DNA of 64,000 bases from DASSUW01 sp963774155 (GCA_963774155.1 CAVZDW010000006.1:124001-188000), one strand, 5' to 3'; counted from the stretch's first letter, positions 30,583 to 39,496 are shown. Notes: a model not told the origin generated them from the sequence alone. Numbers and translations: made by a program.

Positions 30583-30887
30583 GAGGGCAGGCCGCGGCGG
30601 ATCCGGAAGTCGCCGATGAGCGAGCCGGGAGGTCCGAGCGTCACGACCACGATGGCCGGGAACCACCAGCCCCAGAGGCCGAGCCCGGCGCCCTGGGCGC
30701 AGAGGAAGAGCAGGATGAGGAAGCCGATCCCGTGGGTGGGGCCGAGCCAGTCGACGAGGCCCTCGGCGCCGCTGATGGCGGCGATCACGAGCGGGACGAG
30801 GAGGAGCGCGTCGAGGATGGCGACGGCGCGGATGATGTCAAGCCTGCGGCGGATGGTTGCGTCGTTCACGACCTGGACGATAGTCAT
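30579..30887 (-). CDS. DUF3817 small membrane protein
   Basis: A 102-residue protein with three hydrophobic segments. The pattern IRAVAILDALLLVPLV, then WLGPTHGIGFLILLF, fits DUF3817 (YdzA-like) integral membrane proteins, where the G-P-x-H-G motif is conserved. The function is unknown. It is the first gene of a two-gene operon with the DsbA-like gene (4-nt overlap). The much longer open frame upstream is antisense to the helicase and was not used. Confidence 0.72.
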   Translation of the reverse strand: MTIVQVVNDATIRRRLDIIRAVAILDALLLVPLVIAAISGAEGLVDWLGPTHGIGFLILLFLCAQGAGLGLWGWWFPAIVVVTLGPPGSLIGDFRIRRGLPS

Positions 30888-30920
30888 TCCGTCAGGTCGG
30901 CTCCCTAGCCTTCCGCGCCC

Positions 30921-32567
30921 TTGACGTCTGCGGTCACCCACCCCGCCGCCCGGCGCCGCCGGTCCCTGCCCGCATGGCCGGCGGGCCGGCCGCTGCGCGC
31001 CTGGCAGCAGACGGCGGCCGCCGCCGTCGCCGCCCACACGGGCAGCTCGTTCCTGGCGAGCGCCACGCCCGCGGCCGGAAAGACGACGTTCGGCCTCCAC
31101 GTCGCGCACCGGATGCTGGCCGAGGGCCGGGTCGCCCGGGTCGCCGTCGTGGCCCCGACCACGCACATCTGCCGCCAGTGGGCGTTCGACGCCGCGCGCT
31201 ACGGCCTCGACCTCGAGCCGAACCGGCCGAACGCCGCGGGGCCGGAGCCGCGCGACCGCCACGGCGTGGCCGTCACCTACGCCACGCTGGCCGCCGGCCC
31301 GGGCGTCCACCGCAAGCGCTGCGCCGAGGTCCCGACGCTCCTCATCGCCGACGAGCCGCACCACATGGGCGAGCTCGCGGCGTGGGGGCGCAGCACCGTC
31401 GCGGCGTTCGAGAAGGCCCGCTTCCGGCTCCTGCTCTCGGGCACCCCGTTCCGCTCCGACAACACGCCGATCCCGTGGGTCGAGTACGACGGCGACGGCG
31501 TGTCGAGCTCGGACTTCGCCTACGGCTACACCGACGCCCTGCTCGACGGCGTGTGCCGCCCGGTGACCTTCCACACCTACGGCGGCGACATGGAGTGGAT
31601 GAGCGACGGCCGCCGCCGCCGGGCCGACTTCTCCGTGGTGCTCCCGGCGGCCGAGGCCGCGCGGCGCCTGCGCACGGCGCTCGACCCCGACGGCGACTGG
31701 GTCGAGCACGTCCTCCGCGACGCCCACCGTGAGCTGGTCGACCTCCGTGCGGGCACCCACCCGGACGCCGGCGGCCTGGTCGTGGCGATCGACAAGGAGC
31801 ACGCCGAGAAGCTCGCCGCGCGGCTCGCGCGCATCACCGGCGAGCCGCCCGCGATCGTGACGTCCGACGCCGCCGACGCCTCCCAGCGCATCCAGCGCTT
31901 CGCCGCCGGCTCCGGGAGCTGGCTCGTCTCGGTGCTCATGGTCTCGGAGGGTGTCGACGTGCCGCGGCTGCGGGTCGGCGTCTACGCCACCAGCGCGCGG
32001 ACCGAGCTCTTCTTCCGGCAGGTCATCGGGCGCTTCATCCGGCGCACGCCGGCCCCCAAGGATCAGATGTCGCACGTCTTCCTGCCGTCGGACCCGACGT
32101 TGAAGCGGCTCGCCGCGCAGATCGAAGAGGAGCGCAACCACGCCTTGGCGCTCGAGCCGCAGGGCGAGCCGGTCGCGGAGCGGGCCGAGCGCGAGCCGGC
32201 CGACGAGGCGTTCCGCGCGCTGTGGTCGAGCGCCCGCCGCGACGACGACGTCCTGCAGACCACCCAGCCCGGCGAGGCGCTGCAGCTGTTCGCCGAGGCG
32301 GCCCCGGCGCCGTCGGCGGCCCTGGCCGCGTTCACGACGACCGAGCCGCCGGTCGTGAAGGAGTCGGCGCACGAGAGGCGCGAGCGGCTGCGCGACGAGC
32401 GCCGGGCGCTCGTCTCGGTCATCGCCCGCGCCACGGGCGAGGAGCACCGCGTGATCAACGCGCGGGTGAACCGCCAGGTCGGCGCCGCGTCGGTCGCGAA
32501 GTCGACGGTCGCGCAGCTCGAGAAGGCGAACGCGCTGCTCGAGCGCGAGGCGTCATCCCGGCGCTGA
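30921..32567 (+). CDS. DEAD/DEAH-type (SF2) helicase
   Basis: A 548-residue SF2 ATPase. Q-like LRAWQQTAAAAV, motif I ATPAAGKTT (about 48-56), motif II ADEPHH (about 144), motif III LLSGTPFR, and in the second RecA domain motifs V/VI (SEGVDVPRLRVG, RQVIGRFIRR). The DEPH box groups it with restriction-type/UvrB-like helicases more than DEAD-box RNA helicases. A C-terminal region of about 120 residues is charged and ends in a probable coiled coil. TTG start. No nuclease or methylase gene is adjacent, so its role in repair or defence is open. Confidence 0.85.
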   Translation: MTSAVTHPAARRRRSLPAWPAGRPLRAWQQTAAAAVAAHTGSSFLASATPAAGKTTFGLHVAHRMLAEGRVARVAVVAPTTHICRQWAFDAARYGLDLEPNRPNAAGPEPRDRHGVAVTYATLAAGPGVHRKRCAEVPTLLIADEPHHMGELAAWGRSTVAAFEKARFRLLLSGTPFRSDNTPIPWVEYDGDGVSSSDFAYGYTDALLDGVCRPVTFHTYGGDMEWMSDGRRRRADFSVVLPAAEAARRLRTALDPDGDWVEHVLRDAHRELVDLRAGTHPDAGGLVVAIDKEHAEKLAARLARITGEPPAIVTSDAADASQRIQRFAAGSGSWLVSVLMVSEGVDVPRLRVGVYATSARTELFFRQVIGRFIRRTPAPKDQMSHVFLPSDPTLKRLAAQIEEERNHALALEPQGEPVAERAEREPADEAFRALWSSARRDDDVLQTTQPGEALQLFAEAAPAPSAALAAFTTTEPPVVKESAHERRERLRDERRALVSVIARATGEEHRVINARVNRQVGAASVAKSTVAQLEKANALLEREASSRR

Positions 32568-32594
32568 GCCCGCCTTCCGGGCCAGCTCGACGGT

Positions 32595-33059
32595 CTACGC
32601 GAGCGGTTCGAGCACCGGCCGCCGGATGTGCTCGTAGACGACCGAGGTGCGGACGTCGGCCACCTCCGGCCGCTCCGTGAGGCGGTCGATGACGAACGCG
32701 TAGAGCGCGTCGGTGTCGGGGACGGCGACGTGCAGCAGGAAGTCGTCGCCGCCGGCGACCACGAAGACCCCGACGATCTCCGGCAGCCCAGCAGCCCAGT
32801 CCCGGAACGCCTCGATGTTCTCGCGCGACGGGGGCCGGATCGTCACCGCGGTCAGCGCCTGGACGCGACGGCCGAGCGCGGCCGGGTCGACGTCGGCGTG
32901 GTAGCCGCGGATCACGCCGGACGCCTTCAGCCCGCGCACGCGCTCCGACGACGTCGACGGGGAGACGTGCACGGTCTCGGCGAGGTCGCGGTTGGTCTGC
33001 CGTGCATCGTCCTGCAGCGCCCGCAGGAGGGCGTGATCGAGCGCATCAAGGTCGGTCAT
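32595..33059 (-). CDS. Lrp/AsnC-family transcriptional regulator
   Basis: A 154-residue protein of standard Lrp length. The N-terminal winged HTH (about 1-55) has LDALDHALLRALQDDARQTNRDLA and VHVSPSTSSERVRGL. The C-terminal RAM domain (about 70-145) has GVFVVAGGDDFLLHVAVPD. It likely senses an amino acid and may control the divergent DUF2000 gene. GAAAGG lies 5 nt upstream of ATG 33059. Confidence 0.9.
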   Translation of the reverse strand: MTDLDALDHALLRALQDDARQTNRDLAETVHVSPSTSSERVRGLKASGVIRGYHADVDPAALGRRVQALTAVTIRPPSRENIEAFRDWAAGLPEIVGVFVVAGGDDFLLHVAVPDTDALYAFVIDRLTERPEVADVRTSVVYEHIRRPVLEPLA

Positions 33060-33129
33060 TCGCGCCTTTCGCCGAAGATCATGCGGAGTTCGTGGTGAAC
33101 CGTCGCAGATCGAATACGTTGTCGCGCCG

Positions 33130-33534
33130 ATGAGCGAACGATGCGTGATCGTGGTGGACGAGGATCTGTCGCCCGGCCTGGCCGCCAACGCCGCCGCCGT
33201 GCTGGCCCTGACCCTCGGCGCGCGGGCACCGGCGCTGGTCGGCCCCGACCTCGTCGACGCCGACGCGCAGGTGCACCCCGGGCTCATCCCGATGGGCCTG
33301 CCGGTCCTGCGCGCGCCGCGGGCGGAGCTCGGCGCCCTGCGCGAGGAGGCCGGGACCGCCGGACTCGGCGTGATCGACTTCCCGACCTTCGGGCAGCAGA
33401 CGACCGACTACGAGGCGGTCCGCGCCGAGGTCGCCCGCACCCCGACCGCCGCCATCGAGTACCTCGGCCTCGTCGTGCACGGCCCGCGCAAGGCCGTCGC
33501 CCGCCTCACGGGCCGGCTCGCGCTGCTGAAGTGA
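33130..33534 (+). CDS. DUF2000-family protein
   Basis: A 134-residue protein matching the DUF2000 pattern: CVIVVDEDLSPGLAANAAAVLALTLGA at the start and YLGLVVHGPRKAVARLTG at the end. The fold is ferredoxin/PTH2-like and the function is unproven. It is divergent from the Lrp regulator, with a TACGTT -10-like sequence at 33113-33118, 11 nt upstream of the ATG, so it is the likely Lrp target. Confidence 0.72.
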   Translation: MSERCVIVVDEDLSPGLAANAAAVLALTLGARAPALVGPDLVDADAQVHPGLIPMGLPVLRAPRAELGALREEAGTAGLGVIDFPTFGQQTTDYEAVRAEVARTPTAAIEYLGLVVHGPRKAVARLTGRLALLK

Positions 33535-33538
33535 CGAA

Positions 33539-34576
33539 CTACGTGGTCTGCGTCACCTTGCGCAGCGCCCGCGGGTTGTCGGGGTCGATGCCCTTCGCGC
33601 GCGCCAGCGCCTCGGTCAGCAGCTGGCCCGGGACGATCAGGGACAGCGGCGACAGCTCCGCCGGGAGCGGGACCTCGGGGAGCACCTCGCGGCACGCGGC
33701 GGCGAACTCCGCGTCGCCGCCGATCCCGTAGACGTGCGCGCCCTCGTCGCGGCAGCGGCGGGCCAGGGCGGTCATCGGCCCGAGCATGACCTCGTCGCGC
33801 GACCCGGCCAGCAGGAGCACCGGGGTCGCGGCGTCGATCACCGCGATCGGGCCGTGCTCGAGGTCGGCGTACGACAGGCCGAGCGCGGTGACGTAACAGG
33901 CCTCCTGGAGCTTGAGGGCCAGCTCGCGGGCGATCGCGTACGCGTAGCCGCGGGCCGAGACGGCGAGGCGCTCGACGTAGGTCAGCCGCACGGCCAGCGC
34001 CTCCGCGGCGTCGGCGGCGCCGAGCGCCCGGGCGACCGCGTCGGGCACGGACCGCAGCGCGTCGAGACCGGCACGGTCGCCGGCCAGCGACAAGCCGAGG
34101 ACGGACAGCGCGACGAGCTGGGTGAGGAAGGTCTTGGTGGCCGGCACGGCCAGCTCCTCGCCGGCCTGGGTGACCAGCGCGAGGTCGGCGCCGGCGGCCA
34201 GCGGCGACCCCGCGACGTTGGTCACGGCGATCGTCCGCGCCCCGCACGCGCGAGCCCACGCGAGCGTCTGGACGATCTCCTCGGTCGCCCCGGACTGCGA
34301 GACGGCGACCGCGAGGACGCCGGAGAGGTCGACCGACGCCCGGTACGCGGTGGCCATCGAAGGCGAGGCCAGCGTGGCCAGGCGGCCGGCTCGCACGGTG
34401 CACAGATACTGGGCGTAGACGGCGGCGTTGTCGGACGACCCGCGGGCGATCAGCAGCACGTGCCGGACGCCCGCGCCGAGCCGCTCGATCTCGCCCGCGA
34501 GCGGCAGCAGCGCTTCGAGGGTCGCCTCCACGGCCGCCGGCTGCTGCCCGATCTCCTCGCGCATCCGCGTCGCCAT
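33539..34576 (-). CDS. SIS-domain sugar isomerase/deaminase (GlmS C-terminal/AgaS-like)
   Basis: A 345-residue protein with two SIS domains. The first (about 35-150) has IARGSSDNAAVYAQYL and SQSGATEEIVQTL; the second (about 195-330) has YAYAIARELALKLQEACYV and DLEHGPIAV. This is the isomerase half of GlmS without the glutaminase domain, as in AgaS or FrlB-like deaminases acting on amino-sugar phosphates. Its ATG overlaps the nagA stop by 1 nt, so the pair probably degrades N-acetylglucosamine-6-phosphate to fructose-6-phosphate. Confidence 0.87.
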   Translation of the reverse strand: MATRMREEIGQQPAAVEATLEALLPLAGEIERLGAGVRHVLLIARGSSDNAAVYAQYLCTVRAGRLATLASPSMATAYRASVDLSGVLAVAVSQSGATEEIVQTLAWARACGARTIAVTNVAGSPLAAGADLALVTQAGEELAVPATKTFLTQLVALSVLGLSLAGDRAGLDALRSVPDAVARALGAADAAEALAVRLTYVERLAVSARGYAYAIARELALKLQEACYVTALGLSYADLEHGPIAVIDAATPVLLLAGSRDEVMLGPMTALARRCRDEGAHVYGIGGDAEFAAACREVLPEVPLPAELSPLSLIVPGQLLTEALARAKGIDPDNPRALRKVTQTT

Positions 34577-35694
34577 CAGATCTCCCCGTACACCCGCTCG
34601 CCGCCGACCCAGCATGCCCGCGTGCGGAAGTCCGGGCCGAGCCAGACGAGATCCGCCGCCGCTCCCGGCTCGATGCGCCCGAGGTCGGTCCGGCCGAGCA
34701 GGTCGGCCGGGACGCGGCTGGCCGCCTCGATGGCGTCGACGGGGTCGACGCCGAGCGAGACGGCTCGCGCCACCGCGTCGTCGAGCCAGAGGATGGCGCC
34801 GGCCAGCGTCCCGTCGCCGCGCCGCGGCGGCTCGCCGTCGCGCACGATCACCGGCTCGCCGCCGAGGTCGTACATGCCCGGGGGCATCCCCGTGGCGGCG
34901 ATCGCGTCCGTGACCAGGGCGATCCGCCCGCGTGCGGCGGCGAACGCGATCCGGACCACCGGTCCGGCCACGTGGTGGCCGTCGAGGATCAAGCCGCAGG
35001 TCAGGCGCGGATCGGCCAGCGCCGCGCCGGGCACGCCCGGCTCGCGGTGATGGAGCCCGCGCTGGGCGTTGAAGACGTGCGTGACCGACCGTGCGCCCGC
35101 GTCGGCGGCCGCCGTCACCGTCGCGGCCTTGGCGTCGCTGTGCCCGACGCTCACCACCACGCCGACCGCGGCCAGCCGCTCGATCGCCTCCATCGCTCCC
35201 GCCCGCTCGGGCGCCAGCGTGATCATGGCCATCGTCCCCGGCGCGAGGAGCAGCTCGAGCCGTTCCGGTGTGGGGTCGCAGAACAGCGAGGCGTCGTGTG
35301 CGCCTCGCCGCTCGAAGGCCAGGAACGGCCCCTCGACGTGCGCGCCGAGGATCCGCGCGCCCTCGCCGCCCATGGCCGCCGCGCAGCGGCGCAGGCCGTC
35401 GGCGAGCGAGGCCAGCGGCGCGGTGACGAACGTCGGCAGGAACGCGGTCACGCCGGTCTCCGGCAGCCGCCGCGCCACCTCGCGCCACTCCTCCGCCGGC
35501 GCGTCGAGGAAATCGATCCCGAAGCTGCCGTTCACCTGGAGGTCGATCAGCCCGGGCGCGAGGATCCCGTCCTCGAGCACGACGTCGGGCGCCGCGTCGG
35601 AGCCCACGGCGACGATGCGGCCGTCCTCCACGACCACCGCCGTGTCGGCGACGAGCGTGCCGGCGGTCAGCACCCAGGCGGCGGCGACGATCAC
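34576..35694 (-). CDS. nagA: N-acetylglucosamine-6-phosphate deacetylase
   Basis: A 372-residue amidohydrolase. It has the NagA hallmarks APGLIDLQVNG (about 45), HVEGPFL (metal Glu, about 117), GHSDA (about 182), THVFNAQ and LVTDA (catalytic Asp, about 263). It removes the acetyl group from GlcNAc-6-phosphate in the cytoplasm. The SIS isomerase/deaminase is coupled directly downstream. GTG start at 35694. Confidence 0.93.
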   Translation of the reverse strand: MIVAAAWVLTAGTLVADTAVVVEDGRIVAVGSDAAPDVVLEDGILAPGLIDLQVNGSFGIDFLDAPAEEWREVARRLPETGVTAFLPTFVTAPLASLADGLRRCAAAMGGEGARILGAHVEGPFLAFERRGAHDASLFCDPTPERLELLLAPGTMAMITLAPERAGAMEAIERLAAVGVVVSVGHSDAKAATVTAAADAGARSVTHVFNAQRGLHHREPGVPGAALADPRLTCGLILDGHHVAGPVVRIAFAAARGRIALVTDAIAATGMPPGMYDLGGEPVIVRDGEPPRRGDGTLAGAILWLDDAVARAVSLGVDPVDAIEAASRVPADLLGRTDLGRIEPGAAADLVWLGPDFRTRACWVGGERVYGEI

Positions 35695-35715
35695 GCCGCG
35701 GACTCTACGACGCGA

Positions 35716-37194
35716 TCAGTCGGCGGCGATGGTCAAGTTGCGGCCCGCCTCCTTGGCGGCCGCGAGCGCGTCCGTGCAGCGGGCGAGCAGGAGCTCGGCC
35801 GGTTCCTCGCCGTCCCAGCGGGCCACACCGGCCGAGGCCGTCTGGCCGCGCGGCGTCGAGCCGCGGACGCGGTCGAGCACCTCGACGGCCTCGCCGAGAC
35901 CGCAGCCCGGCAGCAGGAGCCCGAACTCGGTCCCGTCCAGCCGGGCGATGTAGTCGACCTCGCGCAGCTCACCGCGCCAGCGCGAAGCGGTCTCCTTGAT
36001 CAGGCGATCGCCCTCGCGCTCGCCGCGCAGCATGTTGAAGGCGCTCATGTGATCGATGTCGATCACCGCCACCGCGACCGGCGTGTCGCTGCGGCGGGCG
36101 CGGGCCAGCTCGCGCGGGAGCTCGTCCTCCCAGGCCCGGCGGGTGCCGAGCCCGGTCAGCGAGTCGCTCAGCGCGAGGGCGCCCATGCGCGTGCGCAGCG
36201 ACGCGTGCTCGATGGCCACCGCGGCCTGCGCCGCGAGCAGCCGCAGCACGCCCGCCGGGGCGTCGGGCAGCGCCTCGAGCGGCGCCTGCCAGACCACGAT
36301 GAGCACGCCGGCCACATGGCCGTCGCGCAGCACGGGCTCGAACAGCGCCGAGCGCGCGCCGGTCGCCTCCACCAGCGGCGCGGCGAGCGCCGGGTGCGTG
36401 CGCGCGTCGGCGACGAAGTAGGTCTCCTTGGAGGTGAACGCGCGACCCGGGCCGGACGGCGTGTCGCCGCGCGGCTGGATCGTCACCGGCGGGATGTCGA
36501 CCCCGGCCATGGCGGTCGAGACGAAGTCGCGGCCGGCGGGCTCGAGCAGGAAGGCGACGGGCGCGCCGGTGACCTCGCAGGCGGCCTCGCAGACGGCGGT
36601 GCGGGCGTCGTCGGCCCCGGCCAGGGCGCGGGCGACGCGGCCGACCGCGCCCATCCCGCGGGCCTGGTCGCGCAGCATGTCGTTGAAGCGCCGCAGGTCC
36701 CGCTCGTTGCTCTCGCGCTCGAGCTCGGAGGCGAGGACGCGGGCGAGCATCTGGAAGAGCGACTCGTCGGCGTCCGTGAACGGCTCGACCGAGTGGCGGA
36801 GCGCGGCCAGCGAGCCCACGCGCGTCCCGTCGGAGAGCTCGAGCGGCGCGCCGAGGTAGGCGCGCGCGCCGACGCGCTGCTGCATCGGCAGCGTGCCGTA
36901 GACCGGATGGCGGCCGACCTGGTTGCACACGCGCGGGCCGCGGCCCTCGGCCATGTGCGAGCAGAACGCGTCGCCGAGCGGGATCGCCAGGTTCGAGCGC
37001 AGGCCCACGCCGGACCCGTTGCGGGCATCCACGATCCGGTGGATGAACTGGGCGCGGTCGAGGTGCGCCAGGTAGAGCACCGACTCCGGGAACTGCCGCT
37101 CCAGGAGGTCCAGCACCGAACGCGTCGCGTCGGCGAACGACCGGTAGGTCGCGGAGGTGGCGGCGGCTGCCGCCTTGATCGCGCTTGCGTCCAC
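35716..37194 (-). CDS. GAF-GAF-GGDEF protein with degenerate active site
   Basis: A 492-residue protein. Two GAF-like sensor domains (about 20-165 and 190-330) precede a GGDEF domain (about 335-490) that begins DSLTGLGTRRAWEDEL. The catalytic GG[DE]EF loop reads DGTEF (in IARLDGTEFGLLL), so both glycines are not preserved. Diguanylate cyclase activity is doubtful; it may bind nucleotide or act as a sensor. GTG start at 37194, divergent from the FAH gene. No transmembrane segment, so cytoplasmic. Confidence 0.85.
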   Translation of the reverse strand: MDASAIKAAAAATSATYRSFADATRSVLDLLERQFPESVLYLAHLDRAQFIHRIVDARNGSGVGLRSNLAIPLGDAFCSHMAEGRGPRVCNQVGRHPVYGTLPMQQRVGARAYLGAPLELSDGTRVGSLAALRHSVEPFTDADESLFQMLARVLASELERESNERDLRRFNDMLRDQARGMGAVGRVARALAGADDARTAVCEAACEVTGAPVAFLLEPAGRDFVSTAMAGVDIPPVTIQPRGDTPSGPGRAFTSKETYFVADARTHPALAAPLVEATGARSALFEPVLRDGHVAGVLIVVWQAPLEALPDAPAGVLRLLAAQAAVAIEHASLRTRMGALALSDSLTGLGTRRAWEDELPRELARARRSDTPVAVAVIDIDHMSAFNMLRGEREGDRLIKETASRWRGELREVDYIARLDGTEFGLLLPGCGLGEAVEVLDRVRGSTPRGQTASAGVARWDGEEPAELLLARCTDALAAAKEAGRNLTIAAD

Positions 37195-37262
37195 TGGAGA
37201 TCATTGTCGACGCTCCCGGCGAGACCTCAAATGGGAAATCCGTCTAGGGTCCCCACCCGTCC

Positions 37263-38051
37263 ATGAAGCTCGCGACCTTCATCGCCCCGGGGGAGTCGGA
37301 TCCGCGTGCCGGCGAGGTGCGCGACGATCACGTCGTCGCCTTCGACGGAACCGTGCGGGATCGTCTGGCCTCGGGCGATCGCTCGCCCGCCGGCGGGCCG
37401 AGCTTCGCGCTCGCGGAGGTGACGCTCCTCGCGCCCGTGCCCAGGCCGCGGGCGATCTTCGGGATCGGCCTCAACTACGCCGCCCACGCCGCCGAATCGG
37501 GCAAGGAGCCGCCGGAGTACCCGATGGTCTTCATGAAGCTGCCGACCTCGAGCGTGCCGCCGACCGGCCCGGTCATCCGCCCGCGGGTGGTCGACCAGCT
37601 CGACTACGAGGCCGAGCTGGTCGTCGTGATCGGCGGCGACGGCAAGATCGCCGGCTGGGCCGTGGCCGACGACGTCAGCGCCCGCAACCTCCAGAACCGC
37701 GAGCCGCAGTGGACGCGAGCCAAGGGCTTCGACACCTCCTGCCCCTGGGGTCCTTGGATCACCACGGTCGACGAGCTGCCGGACGCCGTCGGCCTGCGCA
37801 TCGGGTCGTGGGTCAACGGCGAGCAGCGCCAGGACTCCAACACGAACGACCTCATCTTCGGCCCGCAGGCGCTCGTGGACTTCATCGCCGAGACCTGCAC
37901 GCTCGAGCCCGGCGACATCATCCTCACCGGCACGCCCGAGGGCGTGGGGCAGGCCATGGACCCGCCTCGCTTCCTGGGTCCCGGCGATGTCGTGCGGATC
38001 GAGGTCGAGCGCCTCGGCTCGATCGAGCACCGCATCGAAGCGATTCCGTAG
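37263..38051 (+). CDS. Fumarylacetoacetate hydrolase-family protein
   Basis: A 262-residue FAH-fold enzyme. Catalytic-domain motifs: FGIGLNYAAHAAESG, the metal-binding Glu region DYEAELVVVIG (about 117-127), DDVSARNLQ and ILTGTPEGVG. Members cleave acylpyruvates or decarboxylate oxalocrotonate-like diketo acids in aromatic or sugar-acid catabolism. The exact substrate is not evident and no pathway genes are adjacent. The 3' end is followed within 10 nt by the second copy of the structured element. Confidence 0.9.
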   Translation: MKLATFIAPGESDPRAGEVRDDHVVAFDGTVRDRLASGDRSPAGGPSFALAEVTLLAPVPRPRAIFGIGLNYAAHAAESGKEPPEYPMVFMKLPTSSVPPTGPVIRPRVVDQLDYEAELVVVIGGDGKIAGWAVADDVSARNLQNREPQWTRAKGFDTSCPWGPWITTVDELPDAVGLRIGSWVNGEQRQDSNTNDLIFGPQALVDFIAETCTLEPGDIILTGTPEGVGQAMDPPRFLGPGDVVRIEVERLGSIEHRIEAIP

Positions 38052-38061
38052 CCGCGGTCGA

Positions 38062-38214
38062 CGAACGTCAACTGCGGCATAAGGGAGCGGGTTCGGCCGG
38101 GATTCTCATTCGAATCCTGCTTAGGGGTGACACTGTGACCCTTAGGCAGGACGCGAGAGGGAAAACCGGCCCGCCGGCCTCCCAGCTCCCCTACCCAGCG
38201 CAGTTCGAAGTTCG
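38062..38214. ncRNA. Branched structured element, copy 2 (possible ncRNA; strand unknown)
   Basis: Same architecture as 15748-15893: CGAAC (38062-38066)/GTTCG (38210-38214); AACTGCG (38070-38076)/CGCAGTT (38199-38205); internal loop GCATAA/TACCCAG; GGGAGC (38083-38088)/GCTCCC (38185-38190); GGCCGG (38095-38100)/CCGGCC (38174-38179). The inner part has hairpin GGATTC (38100-38105)/GAATCC (38112-38117) and an overlapping alternative, a 13-bp hairpin 38116-38128/38138-38150. The outer arms and loop are nearly identical to copy 1, whereas hairpin sequences differ but still pair. It lies between convergent genes and ends 4 nt before the clpP stop codon. Confidence 0.5.
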
Positions 38215-38218
38215 AGCC

Positions 38219-38800
38219 CTAGTGCTCGTGGATCACGCGGTCGATCAGGCCGTACTCGGCGGCCTGGGCCGCGGTGAAGAACCGGTCGCGCTCCATGGCG
38301 CGGTGGACCTCGTCCTCGGGCTGGCCGGTGTGCTTCGCGTAGATCTCGTCGACCCGCTTGCGGGTCTTGAGGATCTCGCGGGCGTGGATCTCGATGTCGG
38401 TCGACTGGCCCTCGAAGCCGGCTGACGGCTGGTGGATGAGGATGCGCGAGTTGGGGAGCGACATGCGCTTGCCCTTCGCGCCGCCGGCCAGCAGCAGCGA
38501 GCCCATCGACATGGCGATGCCGACGCACATCGTCGCCACGTCGGGCTTGATGAACTGCATCGTGTCGTAGATCGCCAGGCCCGCGTAGATCGACCCGCCG
38601 GGCGAGTTGATGTAGATCGAGATGTCCTTGTCGGGGTCCTGCGACTCGAGGTGCAGGAGCTGGGCCACGATCAGGTTCGCCACCTGGTCGTCGACCGGGC
38701 TTCCGAGGAAGACGATCCGCTCGTTGAGCAGCCGCGAGAAGATGTCGAACTCGCGCTCGCCGCGGGCGGTGCGCTCGATGACCATGGGAACCAGAGGCAT
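38219..38800 (-). CDS. clpP: ATP-dependent Clp protease proteolytic subunit
   Basis: A 193-residue serine protease of ClpP length. Catalytic triad: Ser in the motif GIAMSMGSLLLAG (usual form AASMGA), His in ILIHQP and Asp in MERDRFF. The oxyanion/handle region SPGGSIYAGLAIYD is standard. It forms the 14-mer chamber fed by ClpX/ClpA/ClpC; no Clp ATPase or second clpP is nearby. The A-to-M change beside the nucleophile and G-S after it are minor. A TAGTAT box at 38814-38809 gives a likely very short leader. Confidence 0.95.
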   Translation of the reverse strand: MPLVPMVIERTARGEREFDIFSRLLNERIVFLGSPVDDQVANLIVAQLLHLESQDPDKDISIYINSPGGSIYAGLAIYDTMQFIKPDVATMCVGIAMSMGSLLLAGGAKGKRMSLPNSRILIHQPSAGFEGQSTDIEIHAREILKTRKRVDEIYAKHTGQPEDEVHRAMERDRFFTAAQAAEYGLIDRVIHEH

Positions 38801-38870
38801 GGCGGCTGATACTACGACCTCGCCATGAACCGGAAGACCGTGCTCGTCCTCTTGCCCTCGTGGCAGACGG

Positions 38871-39434
38871 TCAGACGGCTGCGGGCGAGTCGGCCCGCAG
38901 CCGCCCGACCATGCGGTCGATGCGGCGGCCGACGTTGCGGTGGTCCAGCCTGAGCGTGTCGGCGGCGTCGTCGGCCGGAGTGCCGTCGGCGAGCATGGCC
39001 AGCAGCGCGAGATCCTCGGGATCGATGCGATGGGCCGCGGCGTCGAGCCGGTAGGGCTCGAGCGGCGGCAGCGCCGTGCCGCCGCGGGCGATCACGCGGA
39101 TCGCCTCGAACAGCTCGGAGGGATCGGCGGCCTTGTCCACGGCGCCGTCGGCGCACACCACGCGGGCGAGGAGCACGTCGGGATCGGCCGTGTAGAGCAT
39201 CACGCGCGGTGGATCGGGCAGCGCCTTCAGGCGGCGGCACAGCGTCAGGCCGTCGCCGTCGGGCAGGTGCTGCTCGAGCAGCACCACGGCCGGGCGCAGC
39301 CGCTCGACGAGCTCGAAGCCGTCCTCGACGCCGGTCGCGGAGCCCACGGGGACGAGGCCCGGCTCGGTGCGCAACAGCATCGTCAGCCCGGTTCGCACCG
39401 CCGGCTGGGGATCGACGATGGCGATTCGGGTCAC
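38871..39434 (-). CDS. Response regulator with Glu at the phosphoacceptor site
   Basis: A 187-residue NarL-like protein: receiver domain (about 1-120) and a C-terminal helix-turn-helix (about 138-180, EDLALLAMLADG and RNVGRRIDRMVGRL). The receiver keeps Asp8, Thr in MLYTADPD and Lys in VDKAADP. The position of the phosphorylated Asp is Glu54 (VVLLEQHLPDGDG), a substitution that often mimics the active state. No histidine kinase is nearby. GTG 39434 is chosen; GTG 39443 is possible. Confidence 0.8.
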   Translation of the reverse strand: MTRIAIVDPQPAVRTGLTMLLRTEPGLVPVGSATGVEDGFELVERLRPAVVLLEQHLPDGDGLTLCRRLKALPDPPRVMLYTADPDVLLARVVCADGAVDKAADPSELFEAIRVIARGGTALPPLEPYRLDAAAHRIDPEDLALLAMLADGTPADDAADTLRLDHRNVGRRIDRMVGRLRADSPAAV

Positions 39435-39465
39435 ACGCCGCACCCTTCCAGCGCCGGCTGAACCC

Positions 39466-39477
39466 CTCGTAAACGAG
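39466..39477. promoter_or_regulatory. 12-bp palindrome between the LacI and response-regulator genes
   Basis: CTCGT-AA-ACGAG is a perfect 5-bp inverted repeat with a 2-nt spacer in the 62-nt gap upstream of the response regulator. The surrounding AT content is high for this genome, and a TTGACT sequence (minus strand) lies further upstream. Possible operator; no regulator is assigned. Confidence 0.25.
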
Positions 39478-39496
39478 TTGTAAGGGTCTGAGTAAG

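Noticed and set aside
30921..32567. Helicase as part of a restriction or defence island
   Set aside because: No methylase, nuclease or other defence gene is adjacent; the surrounding genes are housekeeping or unknown.
32568..32594. GCCCG/CGGGC hairpin between helicase and Lrp genes as a terminator
   Set aside because: Stem of only 5 bp without a T-run.
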